A DNA stretch of 8,194 bases, taken from Rhodospirillales bacterium. Its GTDB lineage: Bacteria; Pseudomonadota; Alphaproteobacteria; Acetobacterales; Acetobacteraceae. The position numbers were made by a program, and so were the translations under genes. The notes under the pieces were generated by a model. It ran no database searches. It had not been told where the DNA came from and worked only from the letters and a program-made list of their open reading frames with translations. Positions 7,813 to 8,194 of this stretch are shown here, one piece after another; within the stretch, counting starts at the first letter, position 1, and every line of letters begins with the position of its first letter. The stretch covers positions 1-8,194 of the forward strand of contig JAGWZS010000076.1 of the NCBI GenBank assembly GCA_018971905.1, given 5' to 3'.

Positions 7813-8194
7813 GCGCCACCAGTGCGGCGATGGCTTGCGCCCGCAACGCCGCGATGATCTCTGCCACGGGCTGCACCACCGTGACCATGCCAATCGATTG
7901 GCCGGCCATCACGGAGCCGTTTTCCACGTCTCCCTCAATGACCGCGCGGCGCAGCGCACCAGCCCAGAAGTGTTCAATTTCCAGTTGCGCGGCGGTTTTG
8001 TCCAGTGCGCCGGACTGAAATTTTTGCACCACTTCGGCCTGATGACGCATGAAACGCTTAGTGCCCTCGTTCACCAGCCCACGCACGGGAATTACGGGAA
8101 AGCGTTCGTCCAGCTGCACGCTGGGCACGGCATCCCGCGCAGCGGCACGGATGAAGGCTTTCTTGAAGTTCTCGTGCGCGATGCTTTCCAAAGC
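7796..8194 (-). CDS. Nitronate monooxygenase-like FMN oxidoreductase, C-terminal part (runs off the window)
   Basis: The last 132 codons of a gene whose start lies beyond the right edge. The visible part resembles the C-terminal region of the nitronate monooxygenase / 2-nitropropane dioxygenase / enoyl-ACP reductase II-like TIM-barrel flavoproteins. It has SIAHENFKKAFI near the edge, then a helical segment with AQLEIEHFWAGALRRAVIEG, and the hallmark ENGSVMAGQSIGMV followed by QPVAEIIAAL. These enzymes use FMN; some oxidise alkyl nitronates to carbonyl compounds plus nitrite, but many members have other or unknown substrates, so the reaction cannot be fixed from this fragment. The FMN-binding N-terminal half is not visible. 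The gene ends with TAA at 7798-7796, inside the probable 5' end of ptsP, which suggests co-transcription with ptsP. Confidence 0.85.
   Translation of the reverse strand, partial: ALESIAHENFKKAFIRAAARDAVPSVQLDERFPVIPVRGLVNEGTKRFMRHQAEVVQKFQSGALDKTAAQLEIEHFWAGALRRAVIEGDVENGSVMAGQSIGMVTVVQPVAEIIAALRAQAIAALVARGTRT

Overview
The window is a compact housekeeping stretch of a moderately GC-rich alphaproteobacterium. Gene order, a canonical-type HisRS and an EI-Ntr with an alphaproteobacterial-style active-site loop suggest Rhodospirillales/Acetobacteraceae; this is inference from content, not a database match. Every gene supported here lies on the minus strand, so the biological order runs from right to left. 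I see no mobile element, CRISPR array, tRNA, rRNA or defence locus.

Layout, in transcription order (right to left): the C-terminal part of a nitronate monooxygenase-like flavoprotein (cut by the right edge); ptsP (EI-Ntr, GAF plus PEP phosphotransferase); a rodZ-type membrane HTH protein; ispG (MEP pathway 4Fe-4S enzyme); a strong intrinsic terminator; hisS; prfA (RF1); prmC (RF1/RF2 glutamine methyltransferase); and 137 bases at the left edge without a recognisable gene.

The genes fall into two packed groups separated by the terminator at about 3255-3286. Group one (NMO-like, ptsP, rodZ, ispG) has overlaps or gaps of only 3-10 bases and mixes redox metabolism, nitrogen/carbon phosphorelay signalling, cell shape and isoprenoid precursor synthesis. 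Group two (hisS, prfA, prmC) is joined by stop/start overlaps (ATGA, then TTGA) and is devoted to translation. RF1 carries the GGQ motif whose glutamine is the substrate of the next gene product, PrmC. The terminator ends only about 15 bases before the hisS start codon, leaving no room for a separate downstream promoter. Expression of hisS-prfA-prmC must therefore involve read-through, or a promoter upstream of the hairpin; this is the most intriguing regulatory point in the window.

Overall the region is ordinary core genome. I found no convincing undescribed system. The findings are regulatory, start-site and lineage observations of modest interest.
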